Below, piece after piece: positions 43,520 to 53,132 of a stretch of 64,000 nucleotides of DNA. Positions within the stretch are counted from its first letter, which is position 1. Each line of letters opens with the position of its first letter. The notes below the pieces were generated by a model, which was not told where the DNA came from, did not search any database, and was given only the letters and a program-made list of their open reading frames with translations. Source of the stretch: Hanstruepera ponticola (GTDB lineage: Bacteria; Bacteroidota; Bacteroidia; Flavobacteriales; Flavobacteriaceae); NCBI RefSeq assembly GCF_012931685.1, contig NZ_JABANC010000005.1, forward strand, positions 153,181-217,180, read 5' to 3'. Both the position numbers and the translations under genes were made by a program.

Positions 43520-44596
43520 CTAATCCAATTTCACTTTTGGATCGAGCCATGTGTAAATAACATCAACAAAAATATTGATAATTATAAAAATGATAGCTAT
43601 TACTAAAACTGAACCCATAATTACAGGTAAATCCATCATATTAAGCGCATTCACAATTTCCTTACCCAAGCCATTCCACCCAAAGATATATTCAACAAAA
43701 ACGGCTCCTGCAAGCATGGAAGCAAACCAACCGGATATTGCCGTCACAACAGGATTCATAGCGTTTTTAACAGCATGGTTTTTAATAATTTGATATTCGT
43801 TCAATCCTTTTGCCCTTGCTGTGCGAATATAATCTTGACTCATGACTTCCAATAAGGAGTTGCGCATAAGTTGAATAACTACCGCCAAGGGTCTAATTCC
43901 TAAAACAATGGCAGGAAGTATTAAATTTTTCCATTTTATGTGCACAGATTCACCAAAGTCATCAAGTTCATACAGGCTTCCTGTCATTTCAAGATTGGTG
44001 TATTTATGTAATACAAAACCAAATAACCATGCAAACAAAATAGCACTAAAAAAGGACGGAACACTCATACCAACTGTACTAATAATTTGAATAAATTTAT
44101 CCAACCACGTGTCTTTATAAATGGCTGAAATAACACCAAAAACTAATCCTAAAATGATTGCAATAACAATGGCTGAAACTGCCAAAACAAACGTATTAGG
44201 AAGCGTTTCGCCAATGACTTCAGAAACTTTTTTACCTTGTTTTGTAAATGACTCTCTTAAATACGGATACTTTATAGCTGTAGTGGTTTTACCAACAGTA
44301 AATAGTTTTGAAAAAGTATATTTATCATTCGTTAAATGCGTATAAGATTCAGGATTTGTGTTATGAAATGATAATGGTGATAAATCATTTAAATAATAAA
44401 AGTACTGCGTCAGTTTTGGCTTATCAAAGCCATACTTTTTACGCACAGCTTCAACCTGTTCAGCAGATTGATTTTGACCCAACATCATTTTAGCAGGATC
44501 ACCAGGCAAGACATTAAATAACAGAAAAATAACTGTGATTACTCCAAGTAATGTGAGTAAAGCATAAAATAGTTTATTTAGAAAATAGCTTATCAA
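43520..44596 (-). CDS. OppB/DppB-type ABC permease
   Basis: This 358-residue protein is a binding-protein-dependent permease of the peptide/nickel class, with the OppB-like start (ISYFLNKLFYALLTLLGVIT), a periplasmic loop of about 100 residues, and the EAA region YIRTARAKGLNEYQIIKNHA near residue 250. The start codon is inferred as TTG (44596), since no ATG lies near and an in-frame stop precedes it. No partner OppC, ATPase or binding protein is in this window, so it is isolated here. Confidence 0.88.
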   Translation of the reverse strand: MISYFLNKLFYALLTLLGVITVIFLLFNVLPGDPAKMMLGQNQSAEQVEAVRKKYGFDKPKLTQYFYYLNDLSPLSFHNTNPESYTHLTNDKYTFSKLFTVGKTTTAIKYPYLRESFTKQGKKVSEVIGETLPNTFVLAVSAIVIAIILGLVFGVISAIYKDTWLDKFIQIISTVGMSVPSFFSAILFAWLFGFVLHKYTNLEMTGSLYELDDFGESVHIKWKNLILPAIVLGIRPLAVVIQLMRNSLLEVMSQDYIRTARAKGLNEYQIIKNHAVKNAMNPVVTAISGWFASMLAGAVFVEYIFGWNGLGKEIVNALNMMDLPVIMGSVLVIAIIFIIINIFVDVIYTWLDPKVKLD

Positions 44597-44600
44597 ATAT

Positions 44601-45695
44601 TTATAATTCTATATCATCTATATCATTCCAATGTACTTTTTGCTTGACTGTCCCTTTGTGTAATTTTACAATTCCTGGACTAGCCCTAACAACCGTTTTT
44701 AATGCTTTTTCATCACATAAGTAAAAATCAAAATTCAAATTGTAAGTAGATTTGAACTGCAATTTCTCGTCAGTTCCTGAAGCTGTCAAACCAATTACGG
44801 TATAACCTTCTTTCATAGCCTTTTCTGAAAATGTTTTTAATTTAGCAACACCATCAGGTTCTGCAGTTGCTAGATTATACATAATTATCATAATAAGTTT
44901 TTCTTCATTTAAAAACTTATCAGTTAAATCTTCAGTATCTGTTTCTATTGAAAAATCCTTTACAGGTGGATCATAACCTTCATCAATAACTTTTGTATCA
45001 ACACCAACGTATTCGCCATCAACTGTAGGGTATGAACCATTAGTAGTTATGACCTTTTCTTCACCATCTACATTAAACTTCCAATAATATTCAATAACAG
45101 GTTTGGGTGCATCTTCAGGAATAATCATCCCTTCCTGAATGTTAGCACCAACCTTATAAGCCCTGAAATCTTTTGCAGGTAAATGCATTAAAACATGATA
45201 ACCAAACCATAAACTGCCAATAAAACTCAAAAGCGCAACAACTGTTGCTCCAAGTGAGCTAAAGATTGGCTTAATATATTTTATACCAAAAAATATTATT
45301 AAAATAAGTGCGAGCAGAACAATATCTTTAGTAAAGCTCTCCCAAGGTGTGAGCTTAAGTGCATCTCCAAAACAGCCACAGTCTTTTACTTTATCAAAAT
45401 ATGCTGAATAAAACGTTAGAAATGTAAAAAAGACTATCATACCTAGTAAACTCCAAATAGTAAATTTAGGTTTATAACCAATAAGTAGAAAAACACCAAG
45501 AACAACTTCAAATACTACTACAAAAACAGATATGATGAGTGCATAAGGTTCTAAAAAAGGGATATTCAATACTTCAGCACTGAAATACTCTTGCAATTTA
45601 TATGAAAACCCTAAAGGATCGTTCAGCTTTATAAGTCCTGAAATAATAAATAAAACACCTACTAAAATTCTACAGATTTGTACTATAAATTTCAT
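44601..45695 (-). CDS. BT_3928-like DoxX/MauE-type membrane protein
   Basis: This 364-residue protein joins a four-helix DoxX/MauE-like membrane domain (residues about 1-140; LVGVLFIISGLIKLNDPLGF, then FDKVKDCGCFGDALKLTPWE) to a C-terminal thioredoxin-fold-like region (about 240-364) that lacks CxxC. This arrangement is known as the BT_3928 family in Bacteroidota. The KDCGCFGD cysteines are the family's hallmark. It is 4 bases from the permease gene. Role probably in redox or membrane quality control; not established. Confidence 0.85.
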   Translation of the reverse strand: MKFIVQICRILVGVLFIISGLIKLNDPLGFSYKLQEYFSAEVLNIPFLEPYALIISVFVVVFEVVLGVFLLIGYKPKFTIWSLLGMIVFFTFLTFYSAYFDKVKDCGCFGDALKLTPWESFTKDIVLLALILIIFFGIKYIKPIFSSLGATVVALLSFIGSLWFGYHVLMHLPAKDFRAYKVGANIQEGMIIPEDAPKPVIEYYWKFNVDGEEKVITTNGSYPTVDGEYVGVDTKVIDEGYDPPVKDFSIETDTEDLTDKFLNEEKLIMIIMYNLATAEPDGVAKLKTFSEKAMKEGYTVIGLTASGTDEKLQFKSTYNLNFDFYLCDEKALKTVVRASPGIVKLHKGTVKQKVHWNDIDDIEL

Positions 45696-45702
45696 AATAT
45701 TC

Positions 45703-45775
45703 TGTCATTCCTGCGAAGGCAGGAATCTATTTTTAATTAACTTTTTTATTTGGGTTCCCACCTTCGCAGGAATAA
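45703..45775. repeat. Inverted pair of REP-like elements
   Basis: Unit 1 contains the palindrome ATTCCTGC-GAAG-GCAGGAAT (45707-45726). Unit 2 (about 45752-45775) contains CCTTCGCAGGAAT, the inverted copy of ATTCCTGCGAAGG in unit 1, 13 bp exact. The region lies between the DUF1599 and BT_3928-like genes and could fold into a long hairpin in their common transcript. Confidence 0.8.
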
Positions 45776-45800
45776 CTACTCTTATTTTTAATTTTTCAAT

Positions 45801-46340
45801 CTATTCATTATTAAGATGAATCATTGCAAAAACAGCATAATTTATCATATCCTGATAATTAGCATCAATGCCTTCACTAACTAATGTCTTCCCTTTATTA
45901 TCCTCGATTTGTTTTACACGTAATAATTTTTGTAAAATTAAATCGGTTAGAGAACTAACACGCATATCTCGCCATGCTTCGCCATAGTCATGATTTTTAT
46001 CTAACATCAACTGTTTGGTAAGGGTAATTTTGTCATCATAAAGTTGCGTGGCTTCATCGGTAGATAAGTCCGGTTGTTCAACAACACCTTTTTCTAATTG
46101 AATAAGTGCCATGATACAATAATTAATAATACCAATAAACTCACTTACCTCATCTTCATCAACTTTTCTAACCTCGTTTTGCTGCAAACTTCTAATGCGT
46201 TGTGCTTTTATAAAAATTTGATCTGTAAGTGATGGTAAGCGTAAAATACGCCAAGCACTACCATAATCCGACATTTTTTTGATAAACAAACTTCTACAGG
46301 TTTCAATTACGGCATCGTATTGTTTTGAGGTATCTTGCAT
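45801..46340 (-). CDS. DUF1599 domain protein (duplicated domain)
   Basis: This 179-residue protein contains two copies of the DUF1599 motif: KKMSDYGSAWRILRLPSLTD (about residue 17) and KNHDYGEAWRDMRVSSLTD (about residue 116). It is a soluble helical protein, conserved in Bacteroidota next to folP. Its biochemical role is unknown. First gene of a possible minus-strand run, divergent from folP; a REP pair lies before the next gene. Confidence 0.92.
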   Translation of the reverse strand: MQDTSKQYDAVIETCRSLFIKKMSDYGSAWRILRLPSLTDQIFIKAQRIRSLQQNEVRKVDEDEVSEFIGIINYCIMALIQLEKGVVEQPDLSTDEATQLYDDKITLTKQLMLDKNHDYGEAWRDMRVSSLTDLILQKLLRVKQIEDNKGKTLVSEGIDANYQDMINYAVFAMIHLNNE

Positions 46341-46446
46341 GAATTAATATGAATTTTGCGTAAATTTCGCATAAATAAATTTAAAGTTCAAAGTTTCAGG
46401 TTTAAAGTTTTCAATAGTTAAACCAACAACCACAAATACGGTATCA

Positions 46447-47271
46447 ATGACCATAAATTGCAAAGGCAAACTTATTGACCTATCCATCCCAAAAGTTATG
46501 GGTATTTTAAATCTTACACCAGATTCCTTTTATGACGGTGGTAAATACAAAAACAGTAGCGAAATTCTATCTCAAGTTTATATGATGTTAAAAAACGGAG
46601 CTACATTCATTGATGTTGGTGCGTACAGCTCAAGACCAGGTGCTGTTGACATTTCAATTGATGAGGAACAAAACCGACTTTTACCAATCGTTGAATTAAT
46701 AATTAGGGAATTCCCAGAGGCTTTACTGTCTATTGATACCTTTAGAAGTCAAGTAGCTAAGTTATGTATTGAAGCAGGCGCAGCAATAATAAACGATATA
46801 AGTGCTGGTAAATTAGATGGTAAGATGATGTCCTTAATTGCCAAACTTCACGTTCCTTACATCATGATGCACATGAAAGGAACACCACAAACTATGACAT
46901 CAGAAACACAATATGATAATCTCATTGAAGATATTTTATTTTACTTTTCAGAACGTTTAGCCGAAGCCAGAAAACATGGTATAATTGATATAATTATTGA
47001 TCCAGGGTTTGGATTTGCAAAAACCAGAGAGCAAAATTTCAACCTACTAAATCATTTGGAATTATTTTATAGCCTAGAGAGACCTTTGCTTGTTGGTTTA
47101 TCACGAAAATCAATGATATACAAAACATTGAACTCAACACCCAACGAAGCTCTCAATGGCACCAGTGTTCTAAACACCATAGCACTTCAAAAAAATGCCC
47201 AAATTCTACGTGTACATGATGTAAAAGAAGCTGTAGAATGTGTTGAACTTTTAAATCACTTACAAAATTAA
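46447..47271 (+). CDS. folP: Dihydropteroate synthase
   Basis: This 274-residue TIM-barrel enzyme condenses p-aminobenzoate with pterin pyrophosphate in folate synthesis, the target of sulfonamides. Motifs: VMGILNLTPDSFYDGG, DVGAYSSRPGA, IIIDPGFGFAKT, LVGLSRKSM, and TSVLNTIALQKNA. Length is normal. It is followed by a lipoprotein gene after 1 base and then cdaA, a conserved neighbourhood in Bacteroidota. Confidence 0.96.
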   Translation: MTINCKGKLIDLSIPKVMGILNLTPDSFYDGGKYKNSSEILSQVYMMLKNGATFIDVGAYSSRPGAVDISIDEEQNRLLPIVELIIREFPEALLSIDTFRSQVAKLCIEAGAAIINDISAGKLDGKMMSLIAKLHVPYIMMHMKGTPQTMTSETQYDNLIEDILFYFSERLAEARKHGIIDIIIDPGFGFAKTREQNFNLLNHLELFYSLERPLLVGLSRKSMIYKTLNSTPNEALNGTSVLNTIALQKNAQILRVHDVKEAVECVELLNHLQN

Positions 47272-47272
47272 T

Positions 47273-47917
47273 ATGCGAATTTTACTTTTTTTTCTTTTGG
47301 TTGTTTTCATGTCTTGTAGTTCTGAAAAAACAATTGAGTTACCAGAAATAAAACAGGCTACAATTACTGAAGTCATTGATGTATCTGCTGCATATCTGTT
47401 TTATGATGAAACCAAGCCTGACAGTATAGAACTCAACCGTAAAAACTTAATCAGCACTACAAATTGGTTAGTGAATGTGGACAAACGTTTGACCTTAAAC
47501 CAAGCTGTTCCTAAAATCAAATTTATACAAGAGAAAAAGCGTAATTCAAGTCATAAAAATGAGGCTGCAAAAAATTATTTCACTTGCCACGACTTAAGTC
47601 AAAACAATCTAGGTTTTATAGAATTTACAGATGTTCATTACTATCTGGATGAAAAACCAAATGCTGAAATAGAAATTATTATTGAAGCCCTAGATAAAAT
47701 AACTATTAAAAAAAATAACGATGTTGATATATTTTTTAAGACTAATTTTAAAACTCTTGAAAAAGATTTGGCATCAATTTATCCACATGAAACTATATCT
47801 GTTACACTTTCCTTTAAAAAGTCAATGACGTTCCAGCAGTATATTACAATAAAATCTAAATTAGAAGAATTGGATAACTCCAAAATTCTTGTTGACACTA
47901 ACGAATTTATTTATTAA
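47273..47917 (+). CDS. Hypothetical lipoprotein in folP-cdaA cluster
   Basis: This 214-residue protein has a lipoprotein signal (VFMSCSS) and an otherwise unrecognised mature region rich in Lys, Glu and Asn. It starts 1 base after folP. The next gene is cdaA, 35 bases later. I find no domain and make no functional claim; position suggests it may be co-expressed with c-di-AMP synthesis. Confidence 0.65.
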   Translation: MRILLFFLLVVFMSCSSEKTIELPEIKQATITEVIDVSAAYLFYDETKPDSIELNRKNLISTTNWLVNVDKRLTLNQAVPKIKFIQEKKRNSSHKNEAAKNYFTCHDLSQNNLGFIEFTDVHYYLDEKPNAEIEIIIEALDKITIKKNNDVDIFFKTNFKTLEKDLASIYPHETISVTLSFKKSMTFQQYITIKSKLEELDNSKILVDTNEFIY

Positions 47918-47952
47918 GCTTATTTTGTTAAATTTACCAAAACACCTAGCCT

Positions 47953-48738
47953 TTGGAAATTTTTGATGACCTATTAAAATTCACCGTTGTAGACGTTATT
48001 GATGTCATTTTAGTGGCTCTCCTATTATATTATGTTTACAAACTTGTTAAAGGTACTGTAGCTATAAATATTTTTATTGGTATTGTTATAATCTATTTCA
48101 TTTACCTCATTACTGAAACGCTTCAAATGAAAATGTTAAGCAAAATCCTAGGAGGTTTTATGAGCGTGGGATTAATTGCTCTGATTGTTGTTTTCCAGCA
48201 AGAAATTCGAAAATTTTTATTGATGGTAGGTTCTACAAATTTTAGTAAGCGTGGAAAATTCTTCAAACAGCTAAAATTTCTTAAAACTGAAGTTGAGACT
48301 GAAACTGATATTACCGCCATTGTAAATGCCTGCAATAAAATGGGTTCTTCTAGAACTGGCGCACTCATTGTATTTGAACACAATAACAACCTTGATTTTT
48401 TAACCACCACTGGTGATGAAATGAATATAAAGGTAACTCAACCCATAATTGAAAGTATCTTTTTTAAGAATAGCCCATTGCATGATGGCGCCATAATTAT
48501 TGAAAATAATATTGTAAAAGCCACACGCGTCATACTACCAGTAAATAACGAAAAAACACTGCCTCAACGTTTTGGGTTAAGACACCGAGCAGCGGTTGGA
48601 ATAACTGAAAAAACCGATGCATTGGCTTTAGTAGTTAGCGAAGAAACTGGACAGATATCTTACTTTAAAGATGGCGAGTTTATTATGTTTAAGGACACTG
48701 AAGATTTGATTAACATCATTAAAAAAGATTTAGCTTAA
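47953..48738 (+). CDS. cdaA: Diadenylate cyclase CdaA
   Basis: This 261-residue protein has N-terminal membrane helices (residues about 10-90) and a cytoplasmic DAC domain. The catalytic motifs are visible: SPLHDGAIII (DGA at about 178) and LRHRAAVGI (RHR at about 210). It makes c-di-AMP from two ATP. The start must be TTG (47953): no ATG is available and the N-terminus otherwise fits the family. DUF3667 follows directly, so the four genes from folP are likely one transcript. Confidence 0.94.
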   Translation: MEIFDDLLKFTVVDVIDVILVALLLYYVYKLVKGTVAINIFIGIVIIYFIYLITETLQMKMLSKILGGFMSVGLIALIVVFQQEIRKFLLMVGSTNFSKRGKFFKQLKFLKTEVETETDITAIVNACNKMGSSRTGALIVFEHNNNLDFLTTTGDEMNIKVTQPIIESIFFKNSPLHDGAIIIENNIVKATRVILPVNNEKTLPQRFGLRHRAAVGITEKTDALALVVSEETGQISYFKDGEFIMFKDTEDLINIIKKDLA

Positions 48739-49545
48739 ATGCTATGTAAAAATTGCCAAACCAAATTGGAGCCAACCGATGATTTCTGCAAATCATGTGG
48801 TGGTAAAATTATACGAAACCGATTGACATTAAAGAACTTGTTTCAGCATTTTAGTGAACAGTTTTTAAATTATGACAATAGATTTTTACAAACATTCGTC
48901 AGCCTATTCACAAAACCTGATGATGTCATTGACGGCTATATCAATGGTGTTAGAAAGAAGTATGTAAATGTTATTAGTTATTTCGCAATAGCACTAACCG
49001 TTTCTGGTTTACAATTATTGATACTTGATAAGTTTTTTCCCGAAACTATGGATCTTTCAGCAATGGCTACAAGTAATGCAGGTCCAGATAGCAATGAAAT
49101 GATGAGTTTTATTCGGGAGTATCAATCACTACTTATGATGGTGAATGTACCTATGTATGCTCTGGTTTCTTATTTTGTTTTTTATACTTTAAAGAAATAC
49201 AACTATACAGAGCATTTGGTTATTTTTATGTATGTACTATCCCAACTCACATTTGTTGGTACATTTATTTCAATTACATCAGCATTTTTTGGACTATCAC
49301 TAGCACACTCATCTATGATTTTAAGTCCAATACAAGTTTTATATTCAATGTACTGTTTAAAAAGACTTTATAAGCTGAGTATAAAAGGCCTAATCTTAAG
49401 AACTCTATTGTTTTTCGGTATTATTGTAGTGGGCTTTATATTAATAATGGTTACAGTTGCCGTATTAGCAATTATGTTTAAAGATTCAGACTTCATGCAA
49501 TCCATTATTGAAGCACAAAAAGCAGGTCAAGAAGTTAAAAATTAA
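48739..49545 (+). CDS. DUF3667 zinc-ribbon membrane protein
   Basis: This 268-residue protein has an N-terminal zinc ribbon (CKNCQTKLEPTDDFCKSCGGK) followed by a membrane region with about five hydrophobic segments after residue 75. The LKNLFQHFSEQFLNYDNRFLQTF region is the DUF3667 signature. It starts immediately after the cdaA stop. Role unknown. Its end overlaps the convergent ABC exporter gene by 4 bases. Confidence 0.9.
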   Translation: MLCKNCQTKLEPTDDFCKSCGGKIIRNRLTLKNLFQHFSEQFLNYDNRFLQTFVSLFTKPDDVIDGYINGVRKKYVNVISYFAIALTVSGLQLLILDKFFPETMDLSAMATSNAGPDSNEMMSFIREYQSLLMMVNVPMYALVSYFVFYTLKKYNYTEHLVIFMYVLSQLTFVGTFISITSAFFGLSLAHSSMILSPIQVLYSMYCLKRLYKLSIKGLILRTLLFFGIIVVGFILIMVTVAVLAIMFKDSDFMQSIIEAQKAGQEVKN

Positions 49546-51311
49546 GCAACTTCTTCTTTAACAAACTGTACTTCGTATAAATTCTTATAGTACCCGTTTT
49601 GTTTTTGAAGTAATTCTTCATGTGTACCTTCTTCTACAATCATTCCAGCATCCATAACCACAATCTTGTCGGCTTTTTTTACGGTTGCTAATCTATGTGC
49701 AATAATGATTGACGTTCTTCCTTTTGTAATCTTATCTGTAGCATTTTGAATAAGCTGTTCTGAATAAGAATCAACAGAAGATGTGGCTTCATCTAATACC
49801 AATATACTTGGGTTGGTCACATAAGCTCTCAAAAATGATATTAATTGACGTTGACCTGAAGAAAGCATAACACCACGTTCTTTTACATTGTAGTGATACC
49901 CATTAGGTAAACTCATAATAAAATTATGTATTCCAATATCTTTAGCTGCTTGAATAACTTCTTTTTCTGTTATGCTAGAATCATTAAGAGTAATATTATT
50001 TAAAATAGTATCTGCAAATAAAAAGACATCTTGAAGAACTACAGCAATTTGACTTCGAAGGGAAGCCAAAGTCATGTCTTTTATATTAGTATTATCAATT
50101 AAAATAGCCCCTTCATTGATATCATAAAAACGGTTCAACAAATTAATTATCGTAGATTTTCCAGCACCTGTTGCACCTACTATGGCTATAGTTTCTCCAG
50201 CTTTAACCTGTAAAGAAACCCCTTTAAGAACTTCTTCATCTAAAACATAACTAAAATGTACATTATTAAATATAATATTCCCTTTAAAATTTGTTGCAAC
50301 CTTTTTTCCAGTATCATCAATTTGTGATGTAGTTTCAAGTACTTTAAATACTCTAGTGGCAGCAACCATACCCATTTGTAACGTGTTAAATTTATCGGCA
50401 ATTTGGCGTAATGGTCTGAACAACATTGGAATCATCATGATGAAAGCCGTTAAATCTCCTAATGATGCTGTTTGACCTATAACCGTATTAAGTCCTCCAT
50501 ACCACGCAATAAGACCAATTGTTATTGAAGATGATAATTCAGCAATTGGAAAAAATATGGAGTTATACCAAACCGTTTTTAACCAACCTTGTTTATGTCT
50601 TTCATTTATTTCTTTAAACTTTTTGTATTCAGTTTGTTCTCTTGTAAACAATTGTAAAATCTTCATGCCAGTTACGCGCTCTTGAACAAAAGAATTAAGA
50701 TTAGATACTTCAGTCCTAACTTCTTCAAAAGCTTTCTTCATATACTTTTGAAATAATCTCGTTGCATATAGAACCAAAGGCAGCATAAGAAATACAATAA
50801 TACTCAACTCCCAATTCATATAAATCATAACGCCAGAAACCACCAACATGGTAAGCAAATCACGAAATATCATAAACAAGCCTTGGCCAAAGATATCAGC
50901 TATACGTTCCATATCGGTCACAGCTCGAGTAATTAAGACTCCAACGGATGAGTTGTTATAATATTTCATTTTAAAGCCTAACATGTGATTGAATAGCTTA
51001 ATACGTATATCCTTAACTACAGTTTGCCCCAACCATCCAGCATAATAAATAAATAGTAGTTGACAGATGACTTCAGCCAAAAGCATACCACCCATTAACA
51101 TTATATATGTCAAAAACCCTTCAAAAGTTTTGGTGGCTATGTTATTGTCAATAGCCAGTTGAAGAATATAAGGTCTTGCTGCACTCAAAATTGCCAATAA
51201 AATTACAGCGAATAATACAGCCACAAATACTAATTTGTATGGCTTTATGAACTGTAATAACTTATTAAACAGTTTGGTATCAAGAATTTTATTTTGTTGT
51301 TTATCTGTCAT
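49542..51311 (-). CDS. ABC transporter ATP-binding/permease (exporter)
   Basis: This 589-residue half-transporter has six membrane segments (about 20-320) and a nucleotide-binding domain with Walker A AIVGATGAGKSTIINLL, signature LSSGQRQLISFLRA, Walker B SILVLDEATSSVD and H-loop IIIAHRL. The shape is MsbA/MDR-like. Substrate, lipid or drug, unknown. It overlaps the truA 3' end by 11 bases, so it follows truA in one operon. Confidence 0.93.
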   Translation of the reverse strand: MTDKQQNKILDTKLFNKLLQFIKPYKLVFVAVLFAVILLAILSAARPYILQLAIDNNIATKTFEGFLTYIMLMGGMLLAEVICQLLFIYYAGWLGQTVVKDIRIKLFNHMLGFKMKYYNNSSVGVLITRAVTDMERIADIFGQGLFMIFRDLLTMLVVSGVMIYMNWELSIIVFLMLPLVLYATRLFQKYMKKAFEEVRTEVSNLNSFVQERVTGMKILQLFTREQTEYKKFKEINERHKQGWLKTVWYNSIFFPIAELSSSITIGLIAWYGGLNTVIGQTASLGDLTAFIMMIPMLFRPLRQIADKFNTLQMGMVAATRVFKVLETTSQIDDTGKKVATNFKGNIIFNNVHFSYVLDEEVLKGVSLQVKAGETIAIVGATGAGKSTIINLLNRFYDINEGAILIDNTNIKDMTLASLRSQIAVVLQDVFLFADTILNNITLNDSSITEKEVIQAAKDIGIHNFIMSLPNGYHYNVKERGVMLSSGQRQLISFLRAYVTNPSILVLDEATSSVDSYSEQLIQNATDKITKGRTSIIIAHRLATVKKADKIVVMDAGMIVEEGTHEELLQKQNGYYKNLYEVQFVKEEVA

Positions 51312-52050
51312 TAGTTATCGCTTCTGGATATTCAATTTTAGTAAGATACAAACCATGCGCAGGCACAGAATAACCTGCTTCACTTCTATTTTTTGAGGCT
51401 ATTATAGCTTGTAAATCTTCAACAGTTATTTTTTCTAAACCTACGTTAATCAATGTGCCAACTATAGCACGAACCATATTTCGTAAAAACCGATCGGCTG
51501 TAATAGTAAAATGTAACTCATTACCAATTTGTTGCCAATTTGCATTTTGAATATCGCAATAATACGTTTTTACATCAGTATGGGTTTTTGAAAAGCATTG
51601 AAAATCTTTATGACCCAATAGCTCTTTTGCCGCTTGATTCATTAGATTAATATTTAAATGCTTTTTCAAATAATAAGCTGAATCAAAGTTAAAAGCATCT
51701 TTCTCCAGCGATAAACGATATAAATATGATCGGCTTGTAGCATTAAATCGTGCATGAGCGTCAGGCTTTACTTCAAAAATAGCATGAACAGCAATATCCT
51801 TTGGCAAAAACGCATTCAGCTTATACTTTAAATCTTCTCTTTCTATTTTTTCATCTAAATCAAAATGCGCAAACATTTGTTTAGCATGAACACCAGCATC
51901 GGTTCTACCTGCTCCAACAATCTTTATTTCTGTATTAAGCAATTTACTAATAATGTTTTCAATAACTTCCTGCACTGAAATTGCGTTAGGCTGGTTTTGC
52001 CAACCATGATAAGCTTTACCGTTATATGAAAGTTCTAAAAAATACCGCAA
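51301..52050 (-). CDS. truA: tRNA pseudouridine synthase A
   Basis: This 249-residue enzyme makes pseudouridine at positions 38-40 of tRNAs. Motifs: LSYNGKAYHGWQNQPNA at the start, AGRTDAGVHA with the catalytic aspartate (residue about 52), and FLRNMVRAIVGTLINVG. The start is TTG (52050), as there is no ATG and the usual N-terminus begins here. A promoter match lies 22 bases upstream. Confidence 0.94.
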   Translation of the reverse strand: MRYFLELSYNGKAYHGWQNQPNAISVQEVIENIISKLLNTEIKIVGAGRTDAGVHAKQMFAHFDLDEKIEREDLKYKLNAFLPKDIAVHAIFEVKPDAHARFNATSRSYLYRLSLEKDAFNFDSAYYLKKHLNINLMNQAAKELLGHKDFQCFSKTHTDVKTYYCDIQNANWQQIGNELHFTITADRFLRNMVRAIVGTLINVGLEKITVEDLQAIIASKNRSEAGYSVPAHGLYLTKIEYPEAITNDR

Positions 52051-52072
52051 GAAAGTCTATTTTTGTAAACGA

Positions 52073-52080
52073 CAAAGATA
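52073..52080 (-). promoter_or_regulatory. Promoter -7 element for truA operon
   Basis: TATCTTTG on the minus strand matches TAnnTTTG, 22 bases before the TTG start. Confidence 0.6.
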
Positions 52081-52152
52081 AAACTTTATCCTACTTTAAA
52101 TTTCAATAAAACGTTAATAAAAATTAGGTTTCCAAATTCATTGAAAATAACT

Positions 52153-52644
52153 ATGAAAAAAATCCTTTTAATGTCTGACACACATAGCTACATGGATGAC
52201 ACCATTCTAAAACATGTAAAACAAGCTGATGAAGTCTGGCATGCAGGTGATATAGGTGATTTAAAAGTAACCGATAGTATTAAGTCATTAAAACCTTTAA
52301 GAGCTGTTTATGGAAATATTGATGATGAAAAGGTACGATTGGAGTTTCCTTTAGACAACCGCTTTGTTTGTGAAGGCGTTGATGTCTGGATAACCCATAT
52401 TGGTGGATATCCAAATAGATACAATGTACGCATTCGTGAAAGTATTAAAGAAAATCCACCGCAATTATTTATTTCAGGTCACTCCCATATTTTAAAAGTC
52501 ATGCCTGACAAAAAACTAAACCTACTGCATATGAATCCGGGAGCTATTGGCAAACATGGCTTTCATAAGGCACGAACCATGCTGCGTTTCACCCTTGAAA
52601 ATGGAAAAATTGAAAATTTAGAGGTTATTGAGTTTAAAAAATAA
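52153..52644 (+). CDS. YfcE-type metallophosphoesterase
   Basis: ATG 52153 gives 163 residues; an upstream TTG is less likely. The metallophosphoesterase motifs are visible: LLMSDTHSYMDD (D-x-H), HAGDIGD (GDxxD-like), YGNIDD (GNxD), THIGGYP and SGHSHILKV (GHSH). It belongs to the YfcE/YsnB-type group of phosphodiesterases; its natural substrate is unknown. Divergent from truA. Confidence 0.92.
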   Translation: MKKILLMSDTHSYMDDTILKHVKQADEVWHAGDIGDLKVTDSIKSLKPLRAVYGNIDDEKVRLEFPLDNRFVCEGVDVWITHIGGYPNRYNVRIRESIKENPPQLFISGHSHILKVMPDKKLNLLHMNPGAIGKHGFHKARTMLRFTLENGKIENLEVIEFKK

Positions 52645-52672
52645 AAAAGCCCAAGATCTTCACCTTGGGCTT
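52643..52672 (-). terminator. Terminator of DUF4293 gene
   Basis: Stem AAGCCCAAG ... CTTGGGCTT with an 8-base loop; the T-run follows only on the minus strand, so it mainly serves the DUF4293 gene. Confidence 0.85.
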
Positions 52673-52699
52673 ACGCACTAATATACTAAGATGATAGGT

Positions 52700-53110
52700 T
52701 TACCGTAATCGATCTACAGATTTTACGAGATCTTCATCCTTCTTAATGGCTTTATTGGCTAATGCCAAAAACACGATAGAAACGATAGGAAGAAAAATCC
52801 CAATACCTTTCTCAGAAACTACTGTTTCTCCAGATAAATTTAGAGATTGATACACAAATAATCCTAGTAAAATAAAGTTTAATATGATGTTAAGTCGTCC
52901 CAACATAAACTGCGACTTCCTATTTTTAAATCTTGATATTGACAAAATCGAAAAAAATGCTGAAACCAAAAATAAGGCAAATACATAATTAATATCATCA
53001 GCAAACACTTTTTCACCTTCTGGGTTGGTCCATAATTCAAACACATAAATTAATCCTGCTGAAACTGCAGCAGCCATTAATAAATATAGTGTTTGAATCC
53101 TTTGAAGCAT
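52700..53110 (-). CDS. DUF4293 membrane protein
   Basis: This 136-residue protein has four hydrophobic segments and the DUF4293 beginning MLQRIQTLYLLMAA, then SRFKNRKSQFMLGRLNIILN and a basic end. DUF4293 genes lie next to rho in many Flavobacteriaceae, as here. Function unknown. Divergent from rho. Promoter match TATTTTTG at 53133-53140. Confidence 0.92.
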   Translation of the reverse strand: MLQRIQTLYLLMAAAVSAGLIYVFELWTNPEGEKVFADDINYVFALFLVSAFFSILSISRFKNRKSQFMLGRLNIILNFILLGLFVYQSLNLSGETVVSEKGIGIFLPIVSIVFLALANKAIKKDEDLVKSVDRLR

Positions 53111-53132
53111 TAATTTTTTGATTTATCGAGCA

